The translations under genes and the position numbers were made by a program. Under the pieces are notes generated by a model that saw only the letters and a list, made by a program, of their open reading frames with translations, did not search any database and was not told where the DNA came from. 64,000 bases of DNA from positions 1-64,000 of the forward strand of contig JAFAYQ010000053.1 in NCBI GenBank assembly GCA_019240215.1. Reading direction: 5' to 3'. Shown here piece by piece: positions 62,554-64,000 of this stretch (within the stretch, counting starts at the first letter, position 1; every line of letters begins with the position of its first letter). Origin of the DNA: Actinomycetota bacterium (GTDB lineage Bacteria > Actinomycetota > Actinomycetes > Streptosporangiales > Streptosporangiaceae).

Positions 62554-63303
62554 TTACATGCCGTGAACTGGTGGTTCGGCGCCCGGTGACGGGGTCCCGC
62601 CCGCCGGCCGGGCTGCCCCGCCCGCCTGGCGGTAGGGCTCGGCGGTGAAGACCAGGATCGGCCAGCCGCGCCGGACCGCCTCCCGGCGCAGCGCCCGGTC
62701 GGGGTTGACCGCGGCCGGGTGCCCCACCGCGGTCAGCATCGGCAGGTCGGTGATCGAGTCGCTGTAGGCGTAACAGTCGGCCAGGTCGTAGCCGCGGCCG
62801 GCCGCCAGCTCGTGGATCTTGGCCGCCTTGGCCTCCCCGAACGCATAAAAGGCCACGTCACCGGTGTAGAGCCCGTCGGCCACCATCATCTGGGTGGCGA
62901 TCACGGTGTCGGCCCCGAGCAGCGCCCCGATCGGGTCCACCACCTCGTGGCCCGACGCGCTGACCACGATGACGTCCCGGCCGGCGGCGTGGTGCTCGGC
63001 CACCAGCGCCCGGGCCTCGTCGTACAGGTGCGGGACGATGATCGTCTCGAGGTTGTCGCGGACGATCTCGCGCACCCCCTCGACCGGCCAGCCCCGGCAC
63101 AGGCGGCTGGCCTGGCTGCGGATCCGCCCCATCTGCAGCTGGCCGGCTCCGGCCCGCTGGAACACCGCCTGCGCGAACAGGCCCCGCAGCATGGCCGCCC
63201 GCGAGATCAGGCCGCGCTCATAGAAAGGGCGGCTGAAGGCCAGCGTGCTCGATAGCGAGATGAGCGTCTTGTCGAGATCAAAGAAAGCAGCTTCGCCTGT
63301 CAT
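62554..63303 (-). CDS. HAD-IB phosphatase, SerB-like
   Basis: 249 residues. Motif I FFDLDKTLIS, motif II VIVVSASGHE, the Lys in GEAKAAKIHEL and motif IV YAYSDSITDLPML are all intact, so it should be active. Members act on phosphoserine, phospholipids or similar; an acyltransferase partner is not adjacent. The 3' tail (from residue 225) is Pro/Gly-rich. Confidence 0.9.
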   Translation of the reverse strand: MTGEAAFFDLDKTLISLSSTLAFSRPFYERGLISRAAMLRGLFAQAVFQRAGAGQLQMGRIRSQASRLCRGWPVEGVREIVRDNLETIIVPHLYDEARALVAEHHAAGRDVIVVSASGHEVVDPIGALLGADTVIATQMMVADGLYTGDVAFYAFGEAKAAKIHELAAGRGYDLADCYAYSDSITDLPMLTAVGHPAAVNPDRALRREAVRRGWPILVFTAEPYRQAGGAARPAGGTPSPGAEPPVHGM

Positions 63304-63341
63304 CTCTTCACCAGCGCTATCCAGATCGACCGCACTGTGCT

Positions 63342-64000
63342 CTAATTCTCTTGCTGATCGACGCTGGGGGAACCGCCCGCGAACGCCAGGGGTGTTTTCG
63401 CGTGCACGGGATTAGGCAAGCCGGATTCTGGATAAGCTTTACTAGAAGGCCGTTCGGCTCCTCCCCCCCAGGGCCGGACGGTACGGCGGCTCCCGCTCTC
63501 CCCCCCGGCGGGAGCCGCCCCTTTCTCGCCCTTTTCGCTGCTCAGAAGCGTGTCGAGCAACGCCAGGGCCCCCTGCTTGGACAGTGGGGAGTTGCCGTTG
63601 CCGCACTTGGGTGACTGGATACAGGACGGGCAGCCCGCCTCGCACTCGCACGATGCGACCGCCTGCCGGGTGGCGGTGAGCCACCGGCGGGCCGCTTCGT
63701 ATCCGCGCTCAGCGAAACCGGCGCCTCCTTCGTGTCCGTCGTACACGAACACCGTCAGCCGCCCGGTGGCCGGGTGCAGGTCGGTGGAGACCCCGCCGAG
63801 GTCGTAGCGGTCGCAGGTGGCGAACAGCGGCAGCAGGCCGATCGAGGCGTGCTCGGCCGCGTGGGCGGCGCCCGGCAGGTCCACCCCGGCCCGCTCCAGC
63901 TGCTCGGCCTGGGCGTCGGAGATCGTCCACCACAGGGCCCGGGTGCGCAGGGTCCGCGGCGGCAGGTCGAGCGGGGTCTCCCGCCCGAGCGTGCGGCCGT
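63342..64000 (-). CDS. DEAD/DEAH-box helicase, C-terminal part (5' end outside window)
   Basis: At least 218 residues in frame to the window edge. The DUF1998 C-terminal region is visible (TVFVYDGHEGGAGFAERGYE) with the cysteine cluster CECEAGCPSCIQSPKCGN that binds zinc or Fe-S in this helicase family. After the domain come ~70 disordered residues (GEKGAAPAGGESGSRR). The helicase core lies outside the window. Confidence 0.85.
   Translation of the reverse strand, partial: GRTLGRETPLDLPPRTLRTRALWWTISDAQAEQLERAGVDLPGAAHAAEHASIGLLPLFATCDRYDLGGVSTDLHPATGRLTVFVYDGHEGGAGFAERGYEAARRWLTATRQAVASCECEAGCPSCIQSPKCGNGNSPLSKQGALALLDTLLSSEKGEKGAAPAGGESGSRRTVRPWGGGAERPSSKAYPESGLPNPVHAKTPLAFAGGSPSVDQQEN

Noticed and set aside
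62300..62560. Possible riboswitch or structured RNA before acs
   Set aside because: Only one simple hairpin (62349-62372) is evident; no conserved motif I recognise.
1..64000. CRISPR array or rRNA genes
   Set aside because: No regularly spaced direct repeats of the CRISPR type and no rRNA sequence were seen.

Overview
The window reads as chromosomal DNA of a high-GC, mycelial-type actinobacterium. The signs are very GC-rich third codon positions, frequent GTG starts with 1-4 base gene overlaps, an integrative element with a RepSA-type replication protein, a DUF397 protein, a DUF6082-like protein, a mycothiol-dependent-isomerase-like protein, a MarP-type protease and a DUF2332 protein. I cannot name the genus from sequence alone.

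Layout. (1) 1-9.9 kb: the 3' part of holB (DNA polymerase III delta prime) and a ricT/PSP1 gene are separated by a LacI regulator, a TetR regulator and a six-gene operon that I read as a mycosporine-like amino acid (MAA, UV sunscreen) cluster: CbbY-like HAD protein, mysA, mysB, a TauD-like dioxygenase, mysC, mysD. The genes overlap by 1-4 bases except mysC/mysD (2-base gap), and two TetR-type palindromes lie in front of the operon. The HAD protein has lost the catalytic aspartates of motif I, and the TauD-family enzyme is not part of the classical four-gene set. (2) 9.9-11.7 kb: a GT-C-like membrane protein and tRNA-Thr(CGT). (3) 11.7-21.96 kb: an actinomycete integrative element (AICE type) in the tRNA 3' end, bounded by 43-bp direct repeats, with int, xis, rep, an XRE/TPR regulator and its likely operators, an ABM-domain gene, an ATPase-domain protein, a translationally coupled low-GC three-gene cargo operon (2-TM protein, cupin-like protein, HD hydrolase) and a decayed IS630 transposase. 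No transfer (Tra) gene is visible. The cargo trio is my best candidate for an undescribed, possibly defensive, system.

(4) 22-34 kb: Nudix protein, LolA-like double-domain protein, an ECF sigma factor with its membrane partner, a zinc-ribbon repeat protein, MarR with paired boxes beside a frameshifted VOC gene, a 2OG oxygenase, DUF2332, TauE/SafE, and a divergent MFS/TetR pair with three identical-type operators. (5) 35-45.9 kb: MurJ-like flippase, a wHTH operon with three ACTTTAT-type palindromes, the chromosomal ABM paralogue, and a lower-GC patch (DUF6082/DUF397), deaminase, EEP phosphatase, ICMT, GNAT. (6) 45.9-47.05 kb: an intact IS481-family insertion in a CCTAGC target whose duplicated copy supplies the transposase stop codon. 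(7) 47-52 kb: TetR, two more GT-C-like proteins around a Nudix gene. (8) 52.3-64 kb: a sigma-like/zinc-anti-sigma-like/TM/Ig-like fusion protein, then housekeeping genes nth, CoA-type Nudix, marP, aldo/keto reductase, DUF309, alpha/beta hydrolase, holin-X-like protein, acs, a SerB-like HAD protein and the C-terminus of a DUF1998 helicase.

Working together: MysA and MysB would make 4-deoxygadusol from sedoheptulose 7-phosphate, MysC and MysD would add two amino acids, and the dioxygenase probably tailors the product; the divergent TetR repressor probably controls the operon. In the integrative element the XRE regulator probably represses both its own operon and the rep-xis-int operon through a shared palindrome.
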